A stretch of 64,000 bases of DNA, from contig NZ_FZNP01000004.1 in assembly GCF_900188105.1 (NCBI RefSeq), positions 186,001-250,000 of the forward strand, in the 5' to 3' direction. The stretch comes from Actinomadura mexicana (GTDB lineage Bacteria > Actinomycetota > Actinomycetes > Streptosporangiales > Streptosporangiaceae). How positions within the stretch are numbered: the first letter of the stretch is position 1; each line of letters starts with the position of its first letter. The position numbers and the translations under genes are program-made. The notes below the pieces were generated by a model. It saw nothing but the letters and a program-made list of their open reading frames with translations, searched no databases and was not told the origin of the DNA. This document shows positions 35,877 through 44,476 of the stretch, piece after piece.

Positions 35877-37985
35877 ATGAGGTTTGCAGTCGACACGGGT
35901 GGCACTTTCACCGACCTCGTCATCGAGGACGAGGGCCACCTGAGCGTCCACAAGAGCTCCACCGTGCCCGCGGACCCGGTACAGGGCATTCTCGACGCCT
36001 TCGAGGTCGCCGCCGCCGAACGCGGTTGCTCACGACGGGCGCTGCTGGAGCGGGGGACCATGCTCGTCCACGGCACCACGCGCGGGCTGAACGCCGTCCT
36101 GACGAAGAAGGTGGCCCGGACGGCGTTCCTCACCACCGAGGGCCACCCGGACATCCTGCTGCTTCGCGAGGGCGGCAGGCGCGACATCTTCAACCAGCGC
36201 CAGCCGTACCCCGAGCCCTATGTCCCGCGTTCGCTCACCTTCGAGGTCCCCGAACGCATCGGCGCCCAGGGGGAGGTGGTCCGGGAGCTCGACGAGGAGG
36301 CCGTGGCCGACCTGGCCGCCGCGCTGCGCCGGGAGCGGGTCGAGGCCGTCGCCGTCTGCCTGCTGTGGTCCATCGCCAACCCCGCCCACGAACTGCGGGT
36401 GGGCGAACTGCTGCGGGAACTGCTGCCGGACGTCCCGGTGACCCTCTCGCACCAGCTCAACCCCTGCGTCCGGGAGTACCGCCGAGCCTCGGCGACCGCG
36501 ATCGACGCGTCGCTGAAGCCGCTGATGACCGCGTACATCAGTGGGCTCAAGGGGCGCCTGCGGGAGGCGGGCTTCACCGGCCGGGTGCTCATGGTCACCT
36601 CCGCCGGCGGCGCGCTGGACGCCGAGGACGTGGCGGCGTCCCCGATCCACTCGCTGAACTCCGGTCCCGCGATGGCCCCGGTCGCCGGGCGGTACTTCGC
36701 CGATCTGGACACCACGGCGTCCATGGCGATCGTCGCCGACACCGGCGGGACCAGCTACGACGTCAGCGTCGTCAGGAACGGCCGGATCCCGTGGACGCGC
36801 GAGTCCTGGATCGGCGAGCCGTTCCGCGGCCACATGACCGGCTTTCCGTCCGTCGACGTGCGCAGCGTCGGCGCCGGCGGCGGCAGCATCGCCTGGGTCG
36901 ACGAGGGCGGGCTCCTGCACGTCGGGCCGCAGAGCGCCGGCGCCGACCCGGGTCCGGTCTGCTACGGGCGGGGCGGCACCAGCCCCACGATGACCGACGC
37001 GTGCCTCGTTCTGGGCTACCTGGATCCCGGTTACTTCCTCGGCGGGCGGTCGGCGCTGGACCTGGAGGCGGCCCGTGAGGCGATCAGGACCCGGATCGGC
37101 GAGCCGCTCGGACTGGACGTGATGGAGGCCGCCGGCGCGGTGTACAGGCTCGCGACCGAGCGCATGGTCGGTGCCATCGAGGAGATCAGCGGGCAGAAGG
37201 GCGTCGACGTGGCGCAGGCCGTTCTGGTGGGAGGCGGCGGCGCCGCCGGGTTCAACACCGTGGCCATCGCTCGGCGGCTCGGCTGCCGGGAGGTCATCGT
37301 CCCGATCATGGGGCCGGCCCTGAGCGCGGCGGGTGCGCTGATCTCCGACCTGTCGCGCGGCTTCGAGACGACGTTCCGGACCACCACCGGGGCGTTCGAC
37401 TTCGCGGGCGTCAACGCGGTGCTCGCGGACCTGGCGGTCCGGGCCCGGGACTTCATCGCCGGGCCGGGCGCCGGCGCCGTCGAGACGTCCGTCGAGTTCT
37501 CCGTCGAGGCGCGCTATCCGAGCCAGGTCTGGGAGCTGGAAGTGCAGATGGGTTCGGAGGGGTCACTGGACGGTGAGGGGCTCGAACGGTTGAAGAAGGC
37601 GTTCCACGAGGTGCACAGGGATGCCTTCGCCGTTGACGATCCCGGTTCGCCGATCGAGTTCGAGAGCTGGCATGTCAGGGCGCGCTGCCGCATCACCGAC
37701 CCGGTTCTGCCCGAGGCGGGGGCCGGCGACGGCGTGCGCCGGGAGCGCGAGATCTATCTGCCCGGCATCGGGCTGACAGGCGCAGCGGTCTGGCGGCTGG
37801 AATCGGTGCCGGTCGGCGCGGAGCTGCGGGGACCGGCGATCGTGGAGTCGGCGACCACGACGGTCGTCATCGATGACGGCGCCGTGTTCACCCGGCGCCC
37901 CAGCGGCACCGTCCATGTCGTCCCCGGGAGTGGGGCGGCGACCGCCCCGGCCGCGGAGGCCGGAACCGGACGAGGGGGGAACTGA
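35877..37985 (+). CDS. hyuA: Hydantoinase/oxoprolinase A-type subunit (HyuA)
   Basis: A protein of 702 residues. The N-terminal ATP-binding signature is VDTGGTFTDLVI; DTGGTSYDVSVVRNG and GGGGAAGFNTVAIAR mark the ASKHA-type ATPase core. The last 200 residues match the C-terminal domain of HyuA proteins. With HyuB this family carries out ATP-dependent opening of cyclic amides (N-methylhydantoin, 5-oxoproline, caprolactam) or carboxylation of ketones (acetone/acetophenone carboxylase types). The acetone-carboxylase third subunit is absent, which favours amide hydrolysis. It sits between the E1 and E2 genes of a 2-oxo-acid dehydrogenase, a surprising position. Confidence 0.92.
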   Translation: MRFAVDTGGTFTDLVIEDEGHLSVHKSSTVPADPVQGILDAFEVAAAERGCSRRALLERGTMLVHGTTRGLNAVLTKKVARTAFLTTEGHPDILLLREGGRRDIFNQRQPYPEPYVPRSLTFEVPERIGAQGEVVRELDEEAVADLAAALRRERVEAVAVCLLWSIANPAHELRVGELLRELLPDVPVTLSHQLNPCVREYRRASATAIDASLKPLMTAYISGLKGRLREAGFTGRVLMVTSAGGALDAEDVAASPIHSLNSGPAMAPVAGRYFADLDTTASMAIVADTGGTSYDVSVVRNGRIPWTRESWIGEPFRGHMTGFPSVDVRSVGAGGGSIAWVDEGGLLHVGPQSAGADPGPVCYGRGGTSPTMTDACLVLGYLDPGYFLGGRSALDLEAAREAIRTRIGEPLGLDVMEAAGAVYRLATERMVGAIEEISGQKGVDVAQAVLVGGGGAAGFNTVAIARRLGCREVIVPIMGPALSAAGALISDLSRGFETTFRTTTGAFDFAGVNAVLADLAVRARDFIAGPGAGAVETSVEFSVEARYPSQVWELEVQMGSEGSLDGEGLERLKKAFHEVHRDAFAVDDPGSPIEFESWHVRARCRITDPVLPEAGAGDGVRREREIYLPGIGLTGAAVWRLESVPVGAELRGPAIVESATTTVVIDDGAVFTRRPSGTVHVVPGSGAATAPAAEAGTGRGGN

Positions 37986-37987
37986 CG

Positions 37988-39742
37988 ATGGACGGCGTGC
38001 GCATGGCGGTGATCAGCAACCGCCTGAACGTGGTCGTGGAGGCCATGATGAACACGGTCTTCCGCTCCAGCCGGTCGGGGGTCCTCAACAGCGCCCACGA
38101 CTTCTCCTGCTGCATCGTCAGCGCCGATCACGAGCTGGTGATGGGGGCGGAGAGCCTGCCCATCCACATGATGAGCGGGCCCGACCTGATCTCGAAGGCG
38201 GTGCTGCGCTTCCATCCCGAGATGCGGCGCGGCGATGCGTACCTGCACAACTCGCCGTACAACGGCAACTCGCACGCCGCCGACCACGCGATGCTGGTGC
38301 CGGTCGTCGACGACAGGGGGGTCCACCGTTTCTCGGTCCTCGCGAAGGCCCATCAGGCCGACTGCGGCAACTCCACGCCGACGACCTACATGACGGACGC
38401 CCGCGACGTCTACGAGGAGGGCGCCCTTCTGTTCGACGCCTGCCGCGTCCAGACCGACTACCAGGACAACGACGACATCCTCCGCATGCTGCGGCTGCGC
38501 GTCCGGGTGCCCGAGCAGTGGTGGGGCGACTACCTCGCTCTGGTCGGCGCGGTGCGCCTCGGAGAGCGCCGCATCCTCGAACTGGGCAACGAGCTCGGCT
38601 GGGATGTGCTGCAGGAGTTCGTCGACGAGTGGCTCGCCTACAGCGAGGGCCGGATGCGCGGCGCCATCGCGGAACTCCCCGCCGGACGCCTGAGCCTGAC
38701 CACCAGGCACGACCCGTTCCCCGGGATCCCCGAGGGGCTGGACATCAAGATGGACATCGACGTCCGGCCGGAGGACCAGGAGATCCATGTCGATCTCACC
38801 GACAATGTCGACTGCCTGCCGAACGGCCTGAACCTCACGGAGTCGACGGCCGCCACGGCCGCCCTGATCGGGGTCTTCAACTCCATCGGCGAGGGCGTAC
38901 CGCCGAACGCCGGAAGCCTGCGCCGTGTGAAGGTCCGGTTGAGGGACGGCTGCGCCGTGGGCGTACCCGCGCATCCGCACAGCTGCTCGGCCGCGACCAC
39001 CAACCTGGCCGACCGGGTGACCAACGCCGTGCAGCGCGGCATGGCGGAACTGGTCGAGGGCATCGGGCTGGCCGAGTGCGGCGCCGTCATCCCCGCCGCG
39101 GCGGCGGTGGTGTCGGGCGTCGACCCGAGGTCGGGCGGGCGGCCGTTCGTCAACCAGATCTTCCTCGCGGTGACCGGCGGGGCCGCCACCCCGTGGTCCG
39201 ACGCCTGGCTGACGATCTTCCATGTGGGCTGCGCGGGCATGCTGCGCCGGGACAGCGTGGAGATCGCGGAGATGACGCACCCCCTCCGGGTGAGCCGCCA
39301 GCGGCTCCTCCAGGACACCGAGGGCGCGGGGCGGTTCCGCGGCGCTCCCTCGGCGGAGGTGGAGTACGGGCCGGTGGGCACGTCCATGACGGTGGCCTAC
39401 GGATCCGACGGCGCGGTCTATCCGGCGCTCGGCGTGCGGGGAGGAGGCGAGGGCGGCCTCACCCGGCACCTGCGCCGTGACCGCGCGGGCGACCTCACCG
39501 AACTGCCCTCGCAGGGCCTGGTCGAGCTCGAGGACGGCGAGCGCATCGTGTCGATCACTGCCGGAGGGGGCGGGTACGGGCCAGCAGCGCACCGGGACCC
39601 CGTAAGCGTCCGGGAGGACGTGCGGGAGGGCTGGATCAGCCCAGAGCGCGCGCGGGACGTCTACGGCGTCGCCCTGCGCGCGGACCTGTCGATCGATGAG
39701 GCTGCCACGGCGCGGTTGCGCATGGAGCCGGCGTCCAGTTGA
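37988..39742 (+). CDS. hyuB: Hydantoinase/oxoprolinase B-type subunit (HyuB)
   Basis: A protein of 584 residues whose gene starts 2 nt after hyuA. The family's N-terminal segment appears as EAMMNTVFRSSRSGVL, followed by HIMSGPDLISK-like and RGDAYLHNSPYNGNSHAADH metal-binding regions. The C-terminal GGGEGGLTRHLRRDR and ITAGGGGYGPA motifs complete the fold. It forms a complex with HyuA and holds the substrate-hydrolysing or carboxylating site. Length and domain order are normal, so the pair looks functional. Confidence 0.92.
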   Translation: MDGVRMAVISNRLNVVVEAMMNTVFRSSRSGVLNSAHDFSCCIVSADHELVMGAESLPIHMMSGPDLISKAVLRFHPEMRRGDAYLHNSPYNGNSHAADHAMLVPVVDDRGVHRFSVLAKAHQADCGNSTPTTYMTDARDVYEEGALLFDACRVQTDYQDNDDILRMLRLRVRVPEQWWGDYLALVGAVRLGERRILELGNELGWDVLQEFVDEWLAYSEGRMRGAIAELPAGRLSLTTRHDPFPGIPEGLDIKMDIDVRPEDQEIHVDLTDNVDCLPNGLNLTESTAATAALIGVFNSIGEGVPPNAGSLRRVKVRLRDGCAVGVPAHPHSCSAATTNLADRVTNAVQRGMAELVEGIGLAECGAVIPAAAAVVSGVDPRSGGRPFVNQIFLAVTGGAATPWSDAWLTIFHVGCAGMLRRDSVEIAEMTHPLRVSRQRLLQDTEGAGRFRGAPSAEVEYGPVGTSMTVAYGSDGAVYPALGVRGGGEGGLTRHLRRDRAGDLTELPSQGLVELEDGERIVSITAGGGGYGPAAHRDPVSVREDVREGWISPERARDVYGVALRADLSIDEAATARLRMEPASS

Positions 39743-39778
39743 CCGCCTTCCAAGGCTTCTTGAGAGAGGGCTCCGCGC

Positions 39779-41200
39779 ATGGCAGTCCCCGTCACCATGC
39801 CGCAACTCGGTGAAAGCGTCACCGAGGGCACCGTAACCCGCTGGCTGAAGCGCGTGGGCGAGCACGTCGAGGCCGACGAACCCCTGCTGGAGGTGTCGAC
39901 CGACAAGGTGGACACGGAGATTCCCTCGCCGGCAGCGGGAATCCTTCAGGCGATCCTGGTCCAAGAGGACGAGACGGTCGACACCGGCACCCAGCTCGCG
40001 ACGATCGCCCAGACCGACCCGGCGACCGCACCGCCCGCCGGCCCCCAGGTGGACCGGCCCTCGCCGTCCCGGCGACCGATCCACCCGAACCACCGCCCCC
40101 CCATACCGTCGAGCGCGGCGCCCTCGCCTCCGCTCGCCGCTCCCCCGCCTCCACGGCCGGTCGCCCCGGCTGCGCAACCGGTCGCTCCTGCTCCGCAGCC
40201 GGCGGCGCCTGCTCGAAACCCCGGCGGCGTCGCCCAACGGGGGCGGGCGGATTCCGGAGCGTACGTGACGCCTTTCGTCCGCACGCTTGCGCGTGAGCAC
40301 GGGGTGGACCTGGCATCCCTGCGGGCGGCCAGAAACGGGGACCGGATCCGGAGGGACGACGTCTTGAGAGCCGCGCGTTCACCGCGCGCTTCGCAGGCGG
40401 CGCTCACTCCGCCTGTCCCCCGAACGACGCCCGCCCTTCCGGTCCCCGTCGCCGAACGGGCACCTGCCAGGGACGAGCGGGGAGGGACGGTCGTGGACAT
40501 CGGCCCGGCGCGACGGGCCTTCGCCGCGAGTCTGCTGGAGTCGCTGCGCACCAGCGCGCACCTGACCACCGTCGTGGAGGCCGACGTCACCGAGACCGTC
40601 CGGTCGTGCGAGGCGGCCGCGGCGTCCTTCCGGGCGCGTGAGGGCGTCGAACTGACCCTGCGGCCGTTCCTCGCGTCCGCCGTGCTGGAGGCGCTCAAGG
40701 CGTACCCGGTCCTCGGAGCGCGCGCGGACCTGGACCGGAAAGTGATCGTCCACCCGGACGAGGCGCACCTCGCGATCACGGTCGGCACCCCGCAGGGCCC
40801 GGTGTCACCGGTCATCCGGAACGCCGGGGACCTCAATCTCGCCGGGCTGGCCCGCGCGTTGGACGATCTCGACGAACGCGCGCGGACCGGTTGCCTCGTC
40901 CCCGAGAACCTGAGCGGCGCCACGTTCACGCTGGACGACCGGAGTGCGGAAGGGGCGCTGTTCTCCACCGCGGTCATCGCGCAGCCCCAGGTCGCGGTCC
41001 TCGGAACGGGAGCGGTCACCAGGAGGCCCGTGGCCGTGGCGCACCCCCTGCTGGGCGAGGTCGTCGCGGTGCGGTCAGTGCTCTGCCTCGCACTCACCTA
41101 CGACCACCGTCTGATCGACGGCGCTGACGCGGCGCGCTTCCTGGCGGCGGTGACGGAGCGCCTGCAGGGCGGCAGCCTCACCGCCGGCCTCGACATCTGA
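39779..41200 (+). CDS. Dihydrolipoyl acyltransferase (E2) of 2-oxo-acid dehydrogenase
   Basis: A protein of 473 residues. A lipoyl domain at residues 1-78 carries the lipoylated Lys43 in STDKVDTEIP. A long Pro/Ala linker (about 80-160) leads to an E1/E3-binding domain (VTPFVRTLAREHGVDLASL). The catalytic domain ends with LALTYDHRLIDGADAARF, containing the HxxxDG active site. It transfers the acyl group from E1 to CoA. No E3 (dihydrolipoamide dehydrogenase) gene is in the window, so the housekeeping E3 is presumably used. A perfect hairpin 9 nt after the stop suggests this is the end of the operon. Confidence 0.93.
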   Translation: MAVPVTMPQLGESVTEGTVTRWLKRVGEHVEADEPLLEVSTDKVDTEIPSPAAGILQAILVQEDETVDTGTQLATIAQTDPATAPPAGPQVDRPSPSRRPIHPNHRPPIPSSAAPSPPLAAPPPPRPVAPAAQPVAPAPQPAAPARNPGGVAQRGRADSGAYVTPFVRTLAREHGVDLASLRAARNGDRIRRDDVLRAARSPRASQAALTPPVPRTTPALPVPVAERAPARDERGGTVVDIGPARRAFAASLLESLRTSAHLTTVVEADVTETVRSCEAAAASFRAREGVELTLRPFLASAVLEALKAYPVLGARADLDRKVIVHPDEAHLAITVGTPQGPVSPVIRNAGDLNLAGLARALDDLDERARTGCLVPENLSGATFTLDDRSAEGALFSTAVIAQPQVAVLGTGAVTRRPVAVAHPLLGEVVAVRSVLCLALTYDHRLIDGADAARFLAAVTERLQGGSLTAGLDI

Positions 41201-41208
41201 ACAACGGC

Positions 41209-41227
41209 CTCCCGGACCGTCCGGGAG
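41209..41227 (+). terminator. Hairpin after the E2 gene
   Basis: CTCCCGGAC (41209-41217) and GTCCGGGAG (41219-41227) form a perfect palindrome 9 nt downstream of the E2 stop codon. No T-tract follows, as is common in high-GC actinomycetes. Confidence 0.5.
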
Positions 41228-41298
41228 CCGCTCCGCGGGACGCACCGGGCACGCCCGCCGAGCCCGGTGCGCCAGCCCTTTCACATCACGCATCCGTG

Positions 41299-41331
41299 GC
41301 TCGCATGGCGCACCAGGTGCGCCATGCGAGC
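41299..41331. promoter_or_regulatory. Perfect 33-bp palindrome upstream of the LLM gene
   Basis: GCTCGCATGGCGCACC (41299-41314) and its exact complement GGTGCGCCATGCGAGC (41316-41331) flank a single A. It ends 27 bp before the LLM start codon. It could be an operator for a dimeric regulator or a cruciform/terminator hairpin. Confidence 0.6.
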
Positions 41332-41358
41332 GCTGGCCTCTTCCACCAGGAGTTCTCG

Positions 41359-42192
41359 ATGAAGTTCGGTCTCGCCGTTTTCGCGACAGATCAGGGCCTG
41401 ACGCCGGCGGACCTCGCCCGGCTCGCCGAGGACGGCGGGTTCGAGTCGCTGTTCTTCCCGGAGCACACGCACATGCCCGTCGAACGCACGGCGCATTTCA
41501 AGGCGGAGGGCGGTGAGGTGCCGTCCGAGTACGCGAGGACCCTCGACCCGTTCGTCGCGCTCGCTTCCGCGGCGTGCACGACCCGCACGCTGAAGGTCGG
41601 CACCGGCATCTGCCTGGTGTCCCAGCGAGATCCGATCACCACGGCGAAGGAGGTCGCGACGCTGGACCATCTGTCCGGCGGGCGGTTCCTGTTCGGCGTG
41701 GCGGCGGGGTGGAACCGCGAGGAGCTGCAGAACCACGGCACCGACCCCAGGCGGCGCCTGTCGGTGATGGCGGACCGGATCAAGGCGATGCAAGCGATCT
41801 GGGCCGATGACGTGGCCACCTACGCGGGACCGCATGTGGCCTTCGACCGGATCCAGTCGTGGCCCAAGCCCGTCCAGTCCCCGGTCCCGGTTCTCATCGG
41901 CGGCAACGGCCCCACCGTGCTGGACCGCGTCCTGGCCTACGGGACCGAGTGGCTGCCCGAGCCGGCCCCCGACCTGACCGATCGCATCGCGGAGTTCCGC
42001 GAGCGGGCGCGCGCCGCGGGCTGGACCGATGCGCCGGTGACCGTCTACGGCTGCGACCCCGCCGATGTCGCCCGCTACGCGGAGGCAGGGGTGCACCGGT
42101 GCGTCTTCTGGCTGCCTCCAGGGGACGCCGCCGGGGCCCGTCGACGGGTGTCCGAGCTTCGCGCGTCCCTGGGCCTGGACGGGCAGGGCTGA
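41359..42192 (+). CDS. LLM-class F420/FMN-dependent oxidoreductase
   Basis: A protein of 277 residues from ATG 41359 (CAGGAG upstream). It is a luciferase-like TIM-barrel protein: MKFGLAVFATDQGLTP at the start, FFPEHTHMPV, LDHLSGGRFLFGVAAGWNREEL, and VLIGGNGPTVLDRVLAYGTEW near the phosphate-binding site. The actinobacterial subgroup with this pattern typically uses coenzyme F420. It follows the E2 gene after two palindromes, so it probably has its own promoter. In the pathway it may oxidise or reduce an early intermediate. Confidence 0.88.
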   Translation: MKFGLAVFATDQGLTPADLARLAEDGGFESLFFPEHTHMPVERTAHFKAEGGEVPSEYARTLDPFVALASAACTTRTLKVGTGICLVSQRDPITTAKEVATLDHLSGGRFLFGVAAGWNREELQNHGTDPRRRLSVMADRIKAMQAIWADDVATYAGPHVAFDRIQSWPKPVQSPVPVLIGGNGPTVLDRVLAYGTEWLPEPAPDLTDRIAEFRERARAAGWTDAPVTVYGCDPADVARYAEAGVHRCVFWLPPGDAAGARRRVSELRASLGLDGQG

Positions 42193-42205
42193 GATGACGC
42201 GGGCA

Positions 42206-42238
42206 CCCGGCCGCCTACGGGGATTAGGCCGTGCCGGG
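42206..42238 (+). terminator. Imperfect hairpin after the LLM gene
   Basis: CCCGGC (42206-42211) pairs with GCCGGG (42233-42238), and inner CCTA pairs with TAGG across a short loop. It lies 14 nt after the LLM stop codon. The rest of the gap up to the Liv promoter shows no gene. Confidence 0.3.
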
Positions 42239-42387
42239 CGGGGCGGACCACTTCCCGTCCCCGGCGCGACCGGCAGGGCATTCGAAATGAATGGGCGGTC
42301 GCATGGTGAATCCTCCGGCGTTACGAGAAGTTCGCCGATCTTCAGAATTAATCGTGCTTCCTGCACCGATATCAGGAGCCGACAGTC

Positions 42388-42416
42388 TTGACCGGGAAAA
42401 ACCCGCACGTTAGCGT
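42388..42416 (+). promoter_or_regulatory. Candidate promoter of the Liv-type importer operon
   Basis: TTGACC (42388-42393) and TAGCGT (42411-42416) are separated by 17 bp and end 51 bp before the start codon of the binding-protein gene. A TAATCGTGC element shared with the 32.7-kb promoter lies upstream at 42349-42357. Confidence 0.45.
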
Positions 42417-42467
42417 GAGTTCACTTCGCGAACATGCGCACGCATGTCGATCGCAACTGGAGGAGCC

Positions 42468-43709
42468 ATGCCGCATCCACACCTCATGAGGCGCCGGTGG
42501 CCGGCACTGGTGGCCGCCGGAGCGACGCTGGCCGGGGCGGTGGCGTGCTCGACCGCCTCGGACGCCAAGGGAGGCGGCGCGGGCTCCCTCGCCTGCCGGG
42601 ACGGGAAGGTCCTGGTCGGCATCGCCAAGGCCGACAGCGGGTTCGCCTCGTTCTTCGACGTCGCCGGCAAGCGCGGGCTCCAGGTCGCCATCCAGGAGAT
42701 CAACGCCCGGGGCGGCATCAAGGGCTGCCCGATCCAGACCATCACCGGCGACACCAAGTCCGACCCCGCGATCGCCGCGCAGGTCGCGCGATCGCTCATC
42801 GCCAAGGGCGCCCAGATCCTGGTCGTCGCCGACGACTTCGATACGGGCGTCGCCGCCGCCCGCATCGGTCAGCGGGAGGGGCTGCTGACCCTGTCGCTCG
42901 CGGCCTCGTCGACCGTCTTCGGCAAGGCCGTCGGCGACCGGTTCTTCAGCGGCGGGATCACCACCACCGAGCTCGGGCTGGCGCAGGCCAAGTTCTCCCT
43001 GGACCGTAAGTGGCGGACCACGTTCCAGGTGCTCGACCCCGGCCTGGCCTACTTCACCGAGCAGGACACCGCCTACCGAAAGCTGTACGAGGCCGGTGGC
43101 GGCAAGGTGAGCGGGGTCGACCGGGTCGACTCGCTCGGCGGGCAGTCCGACTTCAGCGCCACCATCTCCAAGATCAAGGCCGCCGACCCCGACACCGTCC
43201 AGGCCCTGGCGGTCTTCCCCGCGGTCGGTACCTTCGTCAAGCAGCTGCGAGCCGCCGGCGTGGACAAGCCGGTGCTCGGCAACATCACCCTGCAGACCCG
43301 GGAGCTGCCCAAGCTCGTCGGGACCGACCGGGCCGACGCCATCTACTACGCCGCCCAGGTCTACTTCGACGGGGCGGGCACCGACCCGAAGACCGATCCG
43401 GCCATCACCAGGTTCGCCGAGGCGTACCAGAAGATGTTCGGGCACTTCCCCGAGCAGGCCAACGCCCCCGGCGCCTACCAGACCTTCCTGGCGATCGACA
43501 CCGCCCTCCAGCGCAAGGACGTCACCGACGCCGCGTCGGCCGCCAAGGCGATCCGCGAGCAGCGCGGCCTCAAGGTCCCCGGCGGCACCCTCGACCAATG
43601 GAAGGACGGATACGCCGTCTGGAATCCGACGATCGTCGGGATCGAAGGCGGCAAGCTCAAGTCCGTCACCGCCTACAACGCGACCGTGATGAGGAACGAG
43701 TCGTCGTGA
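42468..43709 (+). CDS. Branched-chain-amino-acid-type substrate-binding lipoprotein
   Basis: A protein of 413 residues from ATG 42468, preceded by GGAGGAG; an in-frame ATG at 42444 lacks a ribosome site. The signal peptide ends in the lipobox AVAC (Cys27). The mature part is a Peripla_BP_6 protein: VQVAIQEINARGGIKG-like first helix, GDTKSDPAIAAQVARSLI, and later LPKLVGTDRADAIYYAAQVYF. Family members bind branched-chain amino acids, amides, urea or aromatic acids. Its stop overlaps the ATPase gene start. In this locus it probably binds the compound degraded by the preceding operon. Confidence 0.9.
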   Translation: MPHPHLMRRRWPALVAAGATLAGAVACSTASDAKGGGAGSLACRDGKVLVGIAKADSGFASFFDVAGKRGLQVAIQEINARGGIKGCPIQTITGDTKSDPAIAAQVARSLIAKGAQILVVADDFDTGVAAARIGQREGLLTLSLAASSTVFGKAVGDRFFSGGITTTELGLAQAKFSLDRKWRTTFQVLDPGLAYFTEQDTAYRKLYEAGGGKVSGVDRVDSLGGQSDFSATISKIKAADPDTVQALAVFPAVGTFVKQLRAAGVDKPVLGNITLQTRELPKLVGTDRADAIYYAAQVYFDGAGTDPKTDPAITRFAEAYQKMFGHFPEQANAPGAYQTFLAIDTALQRKDVTDAASAAKAIREQRGLKVPGGTLDQWKDGYAVWNPTIVGIEGGKLKSVTAYNATVMRNESS

Positions 43710-44476
43710 GCACCGCACCCGTGCCCGCCTCGCGGAGCCGAAGCCACGGCCCCGGCGCGGAAGCACCGCTCCTTCAGGTGACCGGCGCGGTCAAGCGGTT
43801 CTCCGGGCTCACCGCGCTGGACGGCGCCGACCTGGTTCTGGCGGCCGGCGAGGTCCTGGGCCTGATAGGGCCGAACGGCTCAGGCAAGACCACACTCGTC
43901 AACTGCGTCTCGGGAGCACTCCGGATCGACAAGGGCGAGATCCGGTTGCGCGGCCGCGACATCACTCGCGCGTCCCGGGCCCGCCGCGCCAAGAGCGGGA
44001 TCGCCAGAACGTTCCAGAACCTCAAGCTGTTCGGTGAGCTGTCCGTGCGGGAGAACGTGCTCGTGGGCCGCAACGCCTCCTCGGGGGCGTCGTCGCCGAA
44101 AGAGGTGGAAGGCCTGCTGCGAAGCCTGCGGCTGGACGGGGTCGCCCGCGAGATCGTCTCCACCCTGTCGTACGGCACGCAGCGCCGTGTGGAGATCGCG
44201 CGCGCACTCGCCGGCGATCCGCGGGTGCTGCTGCTCGACGAGCCGGCCGCGGGGCTGAACGACGGTGAGACCGCCGAGCTGAAGGAACTGATCCACCAGA
44301 TCCGGAGCGAGCGGGGATGCGGTGTCCTGGTCATCGACCACGACATGAACCTCGTCCTCGGCATCAGCGACCGGGTCCAGGTCCTCGACGAGGGCAGCGT
44401 CATCTACGAAGGCGCGCCGCGGGAGACATTCAAGCAGCCCCGCGTCGTCGCGGCGTATCTGGGGGCGGCCGAGTGA
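43706..44476 (+). CDS. livG: ABC importer ATPase, LivG type
   Basis: A protein of 256 residues from GTG 43706 (GTGA overlap with the preceding gene). It has Walker A GPNGSGKTT, signature LSYGTQRRVEIARAL and Walker B VLLLDEPAAGL; the VIDHDMNLVLGISDRV segment is the H-loop region typical of LivG. It energises transport with LivF. About 20 Ser/Pro/Arg-rich residues precede the domain. Confidence 0.93.
   Translation: MSTAPVPASRSRSHGPGAEAPLLQVTGAVKRFSGLTALDGADLVLAAGEVLGLIGPNGSGKTTLVNCVSGALRIDKGEIRLRGRDITRASRARRAKSGIARTFQNLKLFGELSVRENVLVGRNASSGASSPKEVEGLLRSLRLDGVAREIVSTLSYGTQRRVEIARALAGDPRVLLLDEPAAGLNDGETAELKELIHQIRSERGCGVLVIDHDMNLVLGISDRVQVLDEGSVIYEGAPRETFKQPRVVAAYLGAAE

Noticed and set aside
37754..40300. 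848-residue minus-strand open frame opposite HyuB and E2
   Set aside because: It is a GC-rich antisense frame full of Arg/His/Gly with no motifs, while the plus-strand genes have complete family signatures.
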